DNA of 64,000 nucleotides from Thermoplasmata archaeon (GTDB taxonomy: Archaea > Thermoplasmatota > Thermoplasmata > Lutacidiplasmatales > UBA184): contig JAKIWE010000001.1 of assembly GCA_022750195.1 (NCBI GenBank), forward strand, positions 124,001-188,000. The letters are read 5' to 3'. The notes below the pieces were generated by a model. It had not been told where the DNA came from. It did not search any database and saw only the letters and a program-made list of their open reading frames with translations. A program made the position numbers and the translations under genes. Each line of letters starts with the position of its first letter. Position 1 is the stretch's first letter. Shown here piece after piece: positions 50,270-59,160 of this stretch.

Positions 50270-51151
50270 GTGCAACGCCCCGGGATCTTCGCCGACGCCG
50301 ACGCGGAGTGGGACGAGGCACGGTTCGTCATCGTCGGGGTCCCGTTCGACCGGACGACGAGCTTCCGCCCTGGCGCCCGGTTCGGGCCCGACGCCATCCG
50401 CCAGCACTCCTGGAACTTCGAATCCTACGACCTGGAGACCGGCCTCGACCTGAGCGAGATCCCGACGCACGACCTTGGCAACATGGAGGAGTTCGGCTCC
50501 TCCCAGTCGATGGTTGACGGCGTGAGGGCGGCGATCGCGCCGATCTATGCCGCGGGGAAGATGCCCATCGTCTTCGGGGGCGACCACGCCTGCTCGCCCC
50601 CCTGCGTCGAAGCGTTCCCGAAGCCGGACGACCTGGGGGTGCTGTACCTCGATGCGCACATGGACTTCCGGTCGAGCTACCTCGGCGACCCCCGGAGCCA
50701 CGGCTGCTCCTCCCGCCGCATCGTCGAGCGCGTCGGGGCCCGGAACGTGGTGGTGATGGGGGTCCGCTCGGTGAGCGCGGAGGAGATCAACGACAACCAG
50801 CAGATCGGCATGTCGTTCGTCACCGCGCACGAGATCGCCCGCGACGGGATCGAGTCGTCGGTCCAACGCGCGCTCAACATGCTGAAGACCGAGAAGGTCT
50901 ACATCTCCCTCGATATCGACGCGATCGACCCGGCGTTCGCGGGGGCGACCGGAACCCCCGAGCCGTTCGGTCTCTCGCCGCGCGACGTGAAGACCGTGAT
51001 CGCGCAGGCAGCCCCGAGGCTCTGCGGCCTCGACATCATGGAGGTCTCGCCTCCCTACGACCAGGGGAACACGAGCGTCCTCGCCGCCCGCTTGGCGCGG
51101 GAGGCGATCGTCCGCGTGACGGCCGCGCAGCGGGGACACCGGTCCAGTTGA
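50270..51151 (+). CDS. speB: Agmatinase (ureohydrolase)
   Basis: About 293 residues of the arginase/agmatinase family, hydrolysing agmatine to putrescine and urea for polyamine synthesis. Dimanganese ligands: FGGDHACSPP (His), LYLDAHMDFR (DAHxD), and SLDIDAIDPAFAGATGTPEP (DxD). The start GTG 50270 (VQRPGIFADADAEWDEARFVIVGVPFDRTTSFRPG) fits the family and a TATA box. An ATG-like upstream start at 50216 would lie inside the MFS gene. The usual Ser of GGDHS is Ala-Cys here. Proclavaminate amidino hydrolase-type activity is an alternative. The stop overlaps the bud32 ATG. Confidence 0.85.
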   Translation: MQRPGIFADADAEWDEARFVIVGVPFDRTTSFRPGARFGPDAIRQHSWNFESYDLETGLDLSEIPTHDLGNMEEFGSSQSMVDGVRAAIAPIYAAGKMPIVFGGDHACSPPCVEAFPKPDDLGVLYLDAHMDFRSSYLGDPRSHGCSSRRIVERVGARNVVVMGVRSVSAEEINDNQQIGMSFVTAHEIARDGIESSVQRALNMLKTEKVYISLDIDAIDPAFAGATGTPEPFGLSPRDVKTVIAQAAPRLCGLDIMEVSPPYDQGNTSVLAARLAREAIVRVTAAQRGHRSS

Positions 51152-51810
51152 TGGACGACCCCGCGCCCACGCCCCCGACTCGCGCCGACCGGCGCGGCGC
51201 CGAAGCCGCGCTGCGTCGCGTGGACTGGTGGGGCTTTGCCGCGCTCGTCAAAGAGCGCGACCCGAAGAGCTACCGTCCGAAGTCGCTGGACGACCGGCTG
51301 CGTCGGGAACGGACCAAGACCGAGGTCCGTCTGCTCGTCGAGGCCCGCAAAGCAGGCGTTCGCACGCCGCTGGTGTACGACGTCGACCTCGACAAGCACC
51401 GGATCACGCTGGAAGAGCTGCCCGGTCCTACGCTCAAAGAGCTGCTCGAGCGCCACGCCGCCGACCGAACCGCCCTCCAGCCGATCGTTCGGGCCTTCGG
51501 CACCGTCCTCGGCCGCCTGCACGCCGGAGGGATCAGCCACGGGGACTTGACGAGTTCGAACGTCCTCTACCCCGACGGCGAAGCCGGGGCCCCCGCGTTG
51601 CTCGACTTGTCGATGGGGAGCCGGAGCGCGAGCCTCGAAGAGTTCGGCATCGACCTTCACCTCGTCGAGGAGGACCTGAAGTCGCTTCATCCGGACGGCG
51701 CGGCCCTGTTTCGCCAATTCCTTACCGGCTACGACGAGGGCAATCGTGCCGGTGCGAAAGCCGTCCGCAAGCGGGCTCGCGAGATCCGAGGCCGGGTCCG
51801 GTACGCCTAG
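51151..51810 (+). CDS. bud32: Bud32 kinase/ATPase of the KEOPS complex
   Basis: A 219-residue minimal protein kinase that works with Kae1 in t6A formation on ANN-decoding tRNAs. ATP-binding Lys in GFAALVKERDPKSYR, then the KEOPS-specific RRERTKTEVRLLVEARKAGVRTPLVYDVD. The catalytic loop is ISHGDLTSSNVLY (Asp in HGD), and the metal-binding Asp is in ALLDLSMG. The C-terminal basic end (RKRAREIRGRVRYA) is typical. It is a stand-alone protein, not the Kae1-Bud32 fusion found in several euryarchaea. Kae1 is not in this window. ATG overlaps the agmatinase TGA. Confidence 0.92.
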   Translation: MDDPAPTPPTRADRRGAEAALRRVDWWGFAALVKERDPKSYRPKSLDDRLRRERTKTEVRLLVEARKAGVRTPLVYDVDLDKHRITLEELPGPTLKELLERHAADRTALQPIVRAFGTVLGRLHAGGISHGDLTSSNVLYPDGEAGAPALLDLSMGSRSASLEEFGIDLHLVEEDLKSLHPDGAALFRQFLTGYDEGNRAGAKAVRKRAREIRGRVRYA

Positions 51811-53306
51811 CCGGCGCCGTCGGCCCGGACTCGCTGAAGTCCGCTGACGAGCGCGGCGGGGAGCGCTTCGACGATGTCCGACGCCAGAAGACCCTGCCCG
51901 CGCGTCTCCGCCGCGAGATAGCCGGCGGCGCCCGCCCAGTACGTCGCCAGGCGTCCAGCGTGGAGCGGCAGGACCCCCTGCGCCAGAAGGCTCCCCAGCA
52001 GTCCGCCCAGGACGTCACCGGCGCCGGCGACGTTCTGCGCGGAGGGGTGGTGCCCGTTCTGGGCCGTGCGCTTCCCGTCGCTCAGAACGTCCCAGGGACC
52101 TTTCACGACGAACGTGGCGTGGAATCGTTGGGCCAGCTCGTCGGTCATCGCGAGGAGCTCCTCGCGCGGAGCGGAGCTCACCCCGTGAAAGGTCCGGTCG
52201 AACTCCGAGGCGTTCGGGGTCGCCACCACGGGGTAACGACGCGCCTGCTCGGGCGGTGGAGCGAGCGCGTTCAACGCTTCGGCATCGACCACGAGCGGGC
52301 AGCGGTTCGGGATCGACTCGATCAGTCGGCGAGCGAAGGCGAGGGCGTCGGGCGCCGCCCCCATCCCCATGCCCAGCACGACCACGTCGACCCGGCTCTG
52401 CGCCGTTGCGCTGAGGAACTGCGTCGCGTCGTCGGGCTTGAACGACTCCCGTCCGAGCACATGCACGACCAGGTCGGGGGAGAAGCCCCGGATGGCGGAG
52501 GCGGCCGGCTCCGGGGCGAAGACGGTCGCGCGCTCCGCCCCGGATCGCAGCGCGGCGAGGGCCGCCAGCGCCGGTGCCCCCGCGTACGGTCCGCCCCCCA
52601 CTACGACGACCCGACCGACCCGGCCGGGTGCCGGGCTCCGGCCCGACTGGGGAAAGAACAGGAACTCGCCCGGCCCGGTCTCCGCCGCCGCGGCGACCGG
52701 GACGCCGACGTCCCGGACCGTGACCTCCCCACAGCTCTCCGGGGTCATCCCCTCCTTGAGGGTCGTGAGCGCCACCGTCCACGTCGGTCGGGCCGACGTG
52801 GCCGAGCCTAGCCCCGTGGGAAGGTCGACCGAGAGGACCGGGACTTTCGTCGAGCCCAGCAGCTCGACCGCTTCCCGGTAGGGGGTTCGTAGAGGGCCGG
52901 TCTGCCCGCTCCCGAGCATCGCGTCGATCGCGAGCCCCGCGCCGTCGAACGCTTCCGGCCCGGGGAGCCCCACGTGGGTCCGGATCACCCGGCGCGCTCG
53001 CTCCCAACCGCGCAGGGCGGCCGCCGAGCGAATGCCCGAAGGCGGTCGGACCAGGTAGAGCTCGATCGCGAACCCCCACTGGTGGAGGTAGAACGCGGCG
53101 CAGGTGCCGTCCCCCCCGTTGTTGCCGGTGCCCGCCAAGATGACGACGCGGCCGGCCCCGGGGGTCACGTGACGGGCCGCCTCCTCGGCGACGGCCCGCC
53201 CGGCGTTCTCCATGAGGACGTCGATCGAGACCCCGCGCGCCACCGCGTTCTGTTCGACGACCGCCATCTCGAGGGGCGAGAGCGGCCCGGCGATGGCGGA
53301 AGCCAT
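51807..53306 (-). CDS. nnr: Bifunctional NAD(P)H-hydrate repair enzyme Nnr
   Basis: A 499-residue fusion that repairs hydrated NAD(P)H. The N-terminal epimerase (YjeF_N, about 1-210) has MENAGRAVAEEAARH and VVILAGTGNNGGDGTCAAFYL and LAIDAMLGSGQTGPLR. The C-terminal ribokinase-fold ADP-dependent dehydratase (about 225-499) contains VVVVGGGPYAGAPALAALAALRSGA, VVATPNASEFDR, and HHPSAQNVAGAGDVLGGLLG. ATG at 53306 is 5 bases after the aIF1A stop, so an operon. Its end overlaps the end of convergent bud32 by four bases. Confidence 0.93.
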   Translation of the reverse strand: MASAIAGPLSPLEMAVVEQNAVARGVSIDVLMENAGRAVAEEAARHVTPGAGRVVILAGTGNNGGDGTCAAFYLHQWGFAIELYLVRPPSGIRSAAALRGWERARRVIRTHVGLPGPEAFDGAGLAIDAMLGSGQTGPLRTPYREAVELLGSTKVPVLSVDLPTGLGSATSARPTWTVALTTLKEGMTPESCGEVTVRDVGVPVAAAAETGPGEFLFFPQSGRSPAPGRVGRVVVVGGGPYAGAPALAALAALRSGAERATVFAPEPAASAIRGFSPDLVVHVLGRESFKPDDATQFLSATAQSRVDVVVLGMGMGAAPDALAFARRLIESIPNRCPLVVDAEALNALAPPPEQARRYPVVATPNASEFDRTFHGVSSAPREELLAMTDELAQRFHATFVVKGPWDVLSDGKRTAQNGHHPSAQNVAGAGDVLGGLLGSLLAQGVLPLHAGRLATYWAGAAGYLAAETRGQGLLASDIVEALPAALVSGLQRVRADGAG

Positions 53307-53311
53307 GCGGC

Positions 53312-53749
53312 TCACGCCGGCGGAGGGGTCCCTTCCGCGCTCGCTTCCGGCGCGCCGAAGATGTCCATCGTCGGGGGGAGCAGATTGCGTCGGGAGAGGT
53401 ACATCGATTGGGTCCGGCTGTATCGGAACAGGATGTCCGCCTTCCCTTCCTGGAAGCCCCAAGGACGGAGGATGAGGAGGTCGCCGGCGCGGATCCACAT
53501 TTTCTTCTTCATCTTCCCCGTGATCCGGCCCATCCGAGCGACCCCGTCCTCGCACATGACGCGAATGCGCGCCGCGCCGAGAAGCTGGTTGGCGATCCCG
53601 AAGATCTCGCCGCGCTTGCGTCGGGGCAGCGGCAGCCGGCCGAGCTCTTCGCCGCCTTCGACGACCACGACCGCCGCCGGCGCTTCCTCCGGTTCGGGGG
53701 TGGACCCGGGGGTGGGCGGCGTGGCGAGTGCTTCCTCGGGGTCGGGCAC
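53312..53749 (-). CDS. Translation initiation factor 1A
   Basis: A 145-residue aIF1A, an OB-fold factor that binds the ribosomal A site in initiation. Core: LPLPRRKRGEIFGIANQLLGAARIRVMCEDGVARMGRITGKMKKKMWIRAGDLLILRPWGFQEGKADILFRYSRTQ. The N-terminal 40 residues are an acidic, Pro-rich extension (MPDPEEALATPPTPGSTPEPEE) not usual for archaeal aIF1A, and the C-terminal tail is also longer. It is 20 bases after the amidohydrolase gene and just before nnr. Confidence 0.94.
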   Translation of the reverse strand: MPDPEEALATPPTPGSTPEPEEAPAAVVVVEGGEELGRLPLPRRKRGEIFGIANQLLGAARIRVMCEDGVARMGRITGKMKKKMWIRAGDLLILRPWGFQEGKADILFRYSRTQSMYLSRRNLLPPTMDIFGAPEASAEGTPPPA

Positions 53750-53769
53750 GGTGCTACGAGAACCCCCCT

Positions 53770-54630
53770 CTATTTAGCGGGGGCCCGCCGCGGGAAAACG
53801 CGCTCGGGGTTCGTGGTCAGGCTCTGCTCGATGACCTCGGGTGGGAGCGCGAGCGCGCGGTACGAATCCAGGTTGGCGCGGATGTCCTTCACGCCCGGAC
53901 CGGGCCAGTCGCTGCCGAACAGCAGTTTCTCCCGTACTCGGGCGAGCTCGGGGAACCACGAGAGCAGGCGGCCGGGCGGGATGCTCGATAGCTCGAGGTA
54001 GACGTTCGGGAATCGCCGGGCGAGGAACATCGCCTCGTTCATCCACAGCGGTCGCCCACCGTGCGCGAGGACGATCGTGAGGCGCGGAAAGTCGACGGCG
54101 ACATCCTCGACGAGCATCGGCTGGCCGAACCGGTTCCTCGCTCCGGGGAACACCGAGGTCCCGGTGTGGACGATGACCGGGACCCGATCGTCCTCGCAAG
54201 CGCCGTAGATCTCCCGAAGCCCCGGAAGATCGCCCCGAACGTAGGCGTTGGGCTCAAAGAGCTGGTGGGGGGGATGGAGCTTGATCCCACGGATACCGAG
54301 CTCGCCCACCAGGGCGTGCACTCGTTGGCCGGGGTTCTTCGCGGACGGGAGAACGGAGCCTATCGCGATCAGGCGCTCCGGGTCGGCCTTGGCATACTCG
54401 GCGACGAACTCGTTCGTCTTTTCGGTATACCCGATCACCTCGGGCGCCACGTAGTTGACCAAGACAGCACGTTCCACTCCGCAGCCGTCAAGGTACGCGA
54501 GGAACTCCTCCGGATGGTGCACCATCCGTTCCAGTCGTTCGGTCGAGGGGCCGTGCCCGACGAGCGCCCGCGCCTCGGGCCGCATCTCCCAGACCGGGTT
54601 GATGTGGACGTGGCAATCCGTGACCCCCAT
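53770..54630 (-). CDS. Amidohydrolase-2 family metal-dependent hydrolase
   Basis: A 286-residue TIM-barrel hydrolase/decarboxylase. The start VTDCHVHINPVWEMRPEA has the H-x-H ligands. GIKLHPPHQLFEPN follows the conserved strand, VIVHTGTS gives a His ligand, LAHGGRP another His, and FGSDWPGPG the catalytic Asp. Resembles predicted 2-pyrone-dicarboxylate or amino-carboxymuconate-type lactonases/decarboxylases; substrate unknown. ATG 54630 is followed by the canonical DCHVH within five residues, so it is the natural start. Shares an operon with aIF1A downstream. Confidence 0.85.
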   Translation of the reverse strand: MGVTDCHVHINPVWEMRPEARALVGHGPSTERLERMVHHPEEFLAYLDGCGVERAVLVNYVAPEVIGYTEKTNEFVAEYAKADPERLIAIGSVLPSAKNPGQRVHALVGELGIRGIKLHPPHQLFEPNAYVRGDLPGLREIYGACEDDRVPVIVHTGTSVFPGARNRFGQPMLVEDVAVDFPRLTIVLAHGGRPLWMNEAMFLARRFPNVYLELSSIPPGRLLSWFPELARVREKLLFGSDWPGPGVKDIRANLDSYRALALPPEVIEQSLTTNPERVFPRRAPAK

Positions 54631-54693
54631 CGCGCGCGCGACGCGACCCGAGCTATAAGGCGAGTCAGTCGCTGCGTGCGCCCTCAAACGAGG

Positions 54694-54701
54694 ATTTATC
54701 T
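54694..54701 (+). promoter_or_regulatory. TATA box of the PH-domain membrane protein gene
   Basis: atttatct, about 30 bases before the ATG at 54729, isolated in GC-rich DNA. Confidence 0.5.
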
Positions 54702-54728
54702 GTCGGCGAGACCCCCGGATTCCCCGTC

Positions 54729-55364
54729 ATGAGCTCAAGCAAGAGCTACAACATGCCGAGGCTGCTCAAGGCGACGTACCTCGCCGAGGGCGAGGGTCTG
54801 CTGGAAGAGACCCGGGCGACGAAGCTCTACTTCTTCCCTGGGCCGGTCTTCCTCCTGATCGTTCTCGGGATCCTCGACCTCCAATCGACTTCGACGGTCT
54901 ACGGATGGGGCGTCTCGATACCGGTGCTCACCACGGTCTTCGGCGACATCGGCACAGGGCTCGCGGGCCACGTGATGTTCATCCTGCTGCTCGCGATCAC
55001 CCTCATCCTCCTACTCTGGCTGCTGGTCCGTTACCTCAAGTGGATCACGACGGTCTACGCGATCACGACCCACCGGGTCATCGTGCAGTCCGGGATCGTG
55101 GGCCGCGACTTCGATGAGATTCCTATCCAGCAGGTCCGCGGGGTCGACGTCCACCAGTCCGCGGGTCAGCGCATCCTCCGGTACGGGACGGTCCGGGTGA
55201 GCGCCGAGGGCGGAGCGTCGAGCTCGATCGGCAACGAGGACTGGCCCGGGATCCCCCACCCGTTCAATTTCCAACGGTTGATCGAGTCGGCGAATCAGAA
55301 CCTCTCACGGGGTGGGTACGCCCCTCCCGCCGCCGCGCCGCCGACTCCGCCCGCCCGGAGCTAG
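54729..55364 (+). CDS. Membrane protein with bacterial PH (bPH2/YdbS-type) domain
   Basis: A 211-residue protein. Two membrane helices (FPGPVFLLIVLGILDL; GHVMFILLLAITLILLLWLL) precede a PH-like domain whose signature YAITTHRVIVQSGIVGRDFDEIPIQQVRGVDVHQSAGQRILRYGTVRVSAEGG is typical of YdbS/bPH2 proteins. The domain probably faces the cytoplasm. Role in membrane stress or protein scaffolding is suggested for relatives but unproven. The C terminus is a Pro/Ala tail. Confidence 0.85.
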   Translation: MSSSKSYNMPRLLKATYLAEGEGLLEETRATKLYFFPGPVFLLIVLGILDLQSTSTVYGWGVSIPVLTTVFGDIGTGLAGHVMFILLLAITLILLLWLLVRYLKWITTVYAITTHRVIVQSGIVGRDFDEIPIQQVRGVDVHQSAGQRILRYGTVRVSAEGGASSSIGNEDWPGIPHPFNFQRLIESANQNLSRGGYAPPAAAPPTPPARS

Positions 55365-55439
55365 CGCCCTCGGCCCCGTGGCCTCGGTGCGGCCAAGGGT
55401 TTAATCGCGTCCCCCGCATCGACGGCCCCGGACCTAACG

Positions 55440-56741
55440 ATGGCCGACGACTTCGACGTGATCGTCGTCGGCGCCGGGATGGCCGGGAGCTCCGCCGCGA
55501 TTCGCCTTGCCCAGGGCGGGGCGAACGTGCTCTTGGCCGAACGGGGGGCCGAGGCGGGTGCGAAGAACCTCTCCGGGGGCGTCCTTTGGGGGCACGACCT
55601 CGACCGGATCCTACCCTCGTGGTGGACGGAGATGCCTGTCGAGCGGCACGTCATCCGCAAGCGGTTCGGCTTCCTCACCGCCGACAGCTCGGTCGCGACC
55701 GAGTTCGAGGACCCCAGTTGGCGGAAGTCTCCGTACGTCGCCCACACCGTGCTCCGGGCGCGCACGGACGCCTGGATGGCGAAGAAGGCCGAAGAGGCCG
55801 GGGCCACGGTGGTCACCTCCGTCCCGGTGGACCGCCTGAACTGGGAAGGACGCCGGGTCCACGGGATCGTCCAGGGCGGTGAGACGATGACCGCTCCGGT
55901 CACCATCCTCTGCGACGGGGCGAACTCCCGACTATCGCTCGGCACGCCGATCCGCCCGAACGAGCGGCTCGACTGGAACGCGACCGAGCTCGGCATCAAG
56001 GAAGTCTACCACCTCGACCCGGCTCGCATCGAGGAACGGTTCAACCTCGGCGAGGGCGAAGGCCACGCGGAGGAGTGGGTCGTCGGATTCTTTCCCGAAG
56101 GGATCATGGGAGGAGGGTTCCTCTACACCAACCGCGACACGCTCTCGGTCGGCCTGATCCTGAACCTCGGGAGCCTGTACGGGCGTAAGGCGAAATCCCA
56201 CGACCTCATGGAGCAGTTCAAGCTCCATCCGACGATCGCCGCTCGACTCCGCGGAGCGGAGCTCGTGGAGTACGGAGCGAAGTTGATCTCCTCCGGTTGG
56301 GCGAGCCGGCCGGCGGCGTTCTTCGGCGACGGATGGATGATCGCGGGCGATGCCGCCGGATTCGTCTTTTCGAACGGGCTCGTGATCCAGGGCATGAATT
56401 ACGCCGTCCGCAGCGGGCTCGAGGCCGCCGAGACCGCCCTGGCGGCCCGTTCGGCCCACGACCCCTCCGCCGCGCGGCTCGCGGAGTACGAGCAACGACT
56501 CGAACGGACCAGCATCTTGCCCGACTTTCGCGAGTTCGAGGGGTTGGACCGGATCAAGTGGAACCCGAGGTTCTACTCAGCTTATCCCCAACTCGCGGCG
56601 GCGCTGTTCCATGAGTTGATGACGGAGACGGGAGCGCCCAAAGCGACGGCACGCCAGGCGCTCAAGGCCGCGCGCCGGGCGGCCCACGTCTCGCGCTCGA
56701 CGCTCGCTCGGGACGCGGTCGACCTCTTCTTTCACCTCTGA
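55440..56741 (+). CDS. fixC: FixC-like electron-transfer flavoprotein dehydrogenase
   Basis: A 433-residue FAD-dependent geranylgeranyl-reductase/FixC-family oxidoreductase, expected to take electrons from reduced ETF to quinone. FAD-binding DFDVIVVGAGMAGSSAAIRLAQGG at the N terminus, the GAKNLSGGVLWGHDLD loop typical of ETF-QO/FixC, and GDGWMIAGDAAGFVFSNGLVIQGMNYAVRSGLEAAE. The 4Fe-4S ferredoxin FixX that normally follows is not adjacent; the next gene is amt. ETF genes lie at 58186-59936 on the other strand. TATA-like gtttaatc at 55399-55406. Geranylgeranyl reductase (lipid synthesis) is the main alternative. Confidence 0.87.
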   Translation: MADDFDVIVVGAGMAGSSAAIRLAQGGANVLLAERGAEAGAKNLSGGVLWGHDLDRILPSWWTEMPVERHVIRKRFGFLTADSSVATEFEDPSWRKSPYVAHTVLRARTDAWMAKKAEEAGATVVTSVPVDRLNWEGRRVHGIVQGGETMTAPVTILCDGANSRLSLGTPIRPNERLDWNATELGIKEVYHLDPARIEERFNLGEGEGHAEEWVVGFFPEGIMGGGFLYTNRDTLSVGLILNLGSLYGRKAKSHDLMEQFKLHPTIAARLRGAELVEYGAKLISSGWASRPAAFFGDGWMIAGDAAGFVFSNGLVIQGMNYAVRSGLEAAETALAARSAHDPSAARLAEYEQRLERTSILPDFREFEGLDRIKWNPRFYSAYPQLAAALFHELMTETGAPKATARQALKAARRAAHVSRSTLARDAVDLFFHL

Positions 56742-56853
56742 GCGAGGGCCGGGGCGTTCCCTCTCCCGAGACCGGACCGCTCGGTGGCGTTCCGCTCGGG
56801 GGCATGCTTTTTGACCCCCTCCCCACCCATCCACACCCCAGGGTTCGCCAAGC

Positions 56854-58167
56854 ATGCTCTTCCCGAGCGACCTGCTCAACAATCTCTGGGTACTCCTCGC
56901 CGCGCTGCTCGTCTTCACCATGACCGTCTCGGTCGGGTTCCTCGAGGTCGGCGAGCTCGGCGAACGACTCTCGAGGAGCCTGATGAAGGCGCTCCTGATC
57001 ACCGGCTCCGCCCTCGTGTTCATGGCCTTCGTCGGGTTCAACACCGCTTTCGCGCCGACGATCGGGCACGGCGTGATCGGGAACCCCACCTACCAGGGAC
57101 TGTTCCTGGGCGGCTTCGGCGGCAACCCGCAGATCTACGCCTCCCCCTGGTGGTCGATGGTCCCGCCGTACTCCACCAACGGGCTCACCCTCGGGACCTA
57201 CTTCCTGTTCGAGACCGCCTTTGCCGCGGTGACCCTCGCCTTGGTCGGCGTCGTCGTGCTCCACAAGATCAAGCTCCGCGCCTTCGCCCTGTTCTCCGTG
57301 CCCTACTTCATCCTCATCTGGAACCTGCCGGCCGCCTGGATCTGGAACCCCCAAGGCTGGCTCGCCCAGATGGGCATGGTCGACTTCGCTGGCGGGCTCG
57401 TCGTCCACGCGGCCGCGGGTGCCGCGGGGCTCGCGTTGCTCGTCCAGATCTGGCGCGAGGAGAAGGCCCGGGGGCGGACGACCAGCGAACCGGTCCCTCC
57501 GAAGGTGAATCCACCATGGCTCACCCTCGCGGTGCTGCTGCTCTGGGTGGGTTGGTTCGGGTTCAATCCCGGCAGTGTGCTCCAGTTCAATTGGGAGGCG
57601 ATGGTCGTCGTGCTGACGACGTTCCTCGCCGCGGCCTTCTCGCTCCCCTCGACGATGCTGTCGAGTTGGGCCGTCAACCGGAATCGGCCCGGCTACCTCG
57701 AGGCGGCGAACGGCGTCCTCATGGGTCTCATCGTCATCACGCCCCTCGCCGGGTTTGTAAGCCCTGGCAGCGCCATCGTCCTCGGCCTGCTCTGCGGACC
57801 GGTCTTCGTGTACGCCGAGAAGTTCTTCGCCCGCTTCAAGTGGTTCGCGGACCCCGTGGGGCTGCTCCCCGGCCATCTCGTCGGAGGGGTCTTTGGCATC
57901 GCGATGATCGCGTTCTTCGCCGATCACGCCTACGCCATCGGCTCCAACGCGCTGACGCTCCCCAACGGCCTCCTGCTCGGGGGAGGCGCCACCGCGGTCC
58001 ATCAGCTTGGGATCGAGCTGTTCGGTGTGGTGGTGGTCATGGTCGTGGTCTTCGCCCTCTCGTACGCGGCGATCGCACTCATCGCCGGTGCACTGCACGG
58101 CGTGACCCGTGCCGGGCCCCCGGTGGACGAGGGGATGCCGACCACGGCGGCCGTCTCCGCGGAGTGA
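56854..58167 (+). CDS. amt: Ammonium transporter
   Basis: A 437-residue Amt/MEP/Rh channel with 11 membrane helices moving ammonium into the cell. The pore twin histidines fit MVDFAGGLVVHAAAGAAGLAL (first) and PVGLLPGHLVGGVFGIAMIAFF (second). NPQGWLAQMGMVDFAGG and LLLWVGWFGFNPGS (helix 6) are family signatures. The usual PII (GlnK/GlnB) gene that controls Amt is not next to it, and the short C-terminal tail (PPVDEGMPTTAAVSAE) may not bind PII. No signal peptide beyond the first helix. Confidence 0.92.
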   Translation: MLFPSDLLNNLWVLLAALLVFTMTVSVGFLEVGELGERLSRSLMKALLITGSALVFMAFVGFNTAFAPTIGHGVIGNPTYQGLFLGGFGGNPQIYASPWWSMVPPYSTNGLTLGTYFLFETAFAAVTLALVGVVVLHKIKLRAFALFSVPYFILIWNLPAAWIWNPQGWLAQMGMVDFAGGLVVHAAAGAAGLALLVQIWREEKARGRTTSEPVPPKVNPPWLTLAVLLLWVGWFGFNPGSVLQFNWEAMVVVLTTFLAAAFSLPSTMLSSWAVNRNRPGYLEAANGVLMGLIVITPLAGFVSPGSAIVLGLLCGPVFVYAEKFFARFKWFADPVGLLPGHLVGGVFGIAMIAFFADHAYAIGSNALTLPNGLLLGGGATAVHQLGIELFGVVVVMVVVFALSYAAIALIAGALHGVTRAGPPVDEGMPTTAAVSAE

Positions 58168-58185
58168 AGCTCCGCGACGGCCGCG

Positions 58186-59160
58186 CTAGCCGGCGGAACC
58201 CCGGGTCTTCCGGATCTGAGCCGTCAGCGCGGGAAGGATCTTGAACGCGTCTCCGACGATCCCGTAATCGGCCACCCGGAAGATCGGCGCTTGCGCGTCC
58301 ACGTTGATGGCGACGATCACGCGCGAGCTCATCATGCCCACGAGGTGCTGGATGGCTCCCGAGATCCCGACGGCAATGTACAGCTGCGGGGAGACGCTCT
58401 TTCCGGTCTGACCAACCTGCAAGGCCGTCGGCCGCCAGCCGGCGTCGGTGACCGCGCGCGAGGCGCCGACGGCGGCACCGAGCGATTGGGCGAGCTCCTC
58501 GATCAGATGGAAGTTCTCCGGGCTCTTCAGTCCACGACCGCCCGAGACCACGATCGTGGCTTCCCCGAGCTCCGGCCCTGAGCCACCCCCGGACGGAGAG
58601 AAGCCGACGACCTGGTCGGGGGTCCCTTCCGGGACCGGCAGGGGCACGATCGCGGCCGCCGAGTTGCTCGAGGCGCCTAAGGCGAAGGCGTGGCCCTTGA
58701 GGCTCACCACCACGCGCGGGCCGAGGAGCTCGACCTCCTGGGTCGCCCGGCCGCCGAACACCGGGCGGCTGGCCCGGACCGCCTCGTCCGACGGGAGGTC
58801 GATCTTCGTGACGTTCGTCGCCGCCGCAGCATCCCACGCGACGGCGATCCGTCCGACCAGGTCACGACCCCGACTGGTGCCGTTCACGACAACCATCCGT
58901 GCCTTCTGCTCCGTCCCGACGCGCGCGACCGCCTCGGCGATCTGGGCATTGGAGGGCACGACGGACTCCGTTCGGGCCAGGTGATGGAGTTCGTCGACCC
59001 CGCTCTGGGCGAACTCGGCGGCGGCCGCCGCGCTCCCGACGAAGACGCCTACCACGCGCCCGCCGGACCCGGCCGCGGCCCGAGCGACGCCGGTCACCTC
59101 GCGCGCCGGGCCCGGAAGCGTGTCGGCTCGGCTGTCGGCGACCACGACGACGGTCGTCAC
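58186..59160 (-). CDS. etfA: Electron transfer flavoprotein, alpha subunit
   Basis: A 324-residue EtfA. The C-terminal FAD domain has [42 protein letters not shown] and [28 protein letters not shown], the standard FAD-binding signature, then [20 protein letters not shown]. It pairs with EtfB (ATGA overlap at 59157-59160) to accept electrons from acyl-CoA dehydrogenases and deliver them to FixC. Conventional rather than bifurcating type cannot be settled by eye. Confidence 0.95.
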   Translation of the reverse strand: MTTVVVVADSRADTLPGPAREVTGVARAAAGSGGRVVGVFVGSAAAAAEFAQSGVDELHHLARTESVVPSNAQIAEAVARVGTEQKARMVVVNGTSRGRDLVGRIAVAWDAAAATNVTKIDLPSDEAVRASRPVFGGRATQEVELLGPRVVVSLKGHAFALGASSNSAAAIVPLPVPEGTPDQVVGFSPSGGGSGPELGEATIVVSGGRGLKSPENFHLIEELAQSLGAAVGASRAVTDAGWRPTALQVGQTGKSVSPQLYIAVGISGAIQHLVGMMSSRVIVAINVDAQAPIFRVADYGIVGDAFKILPALTAQIRKTRGSAG

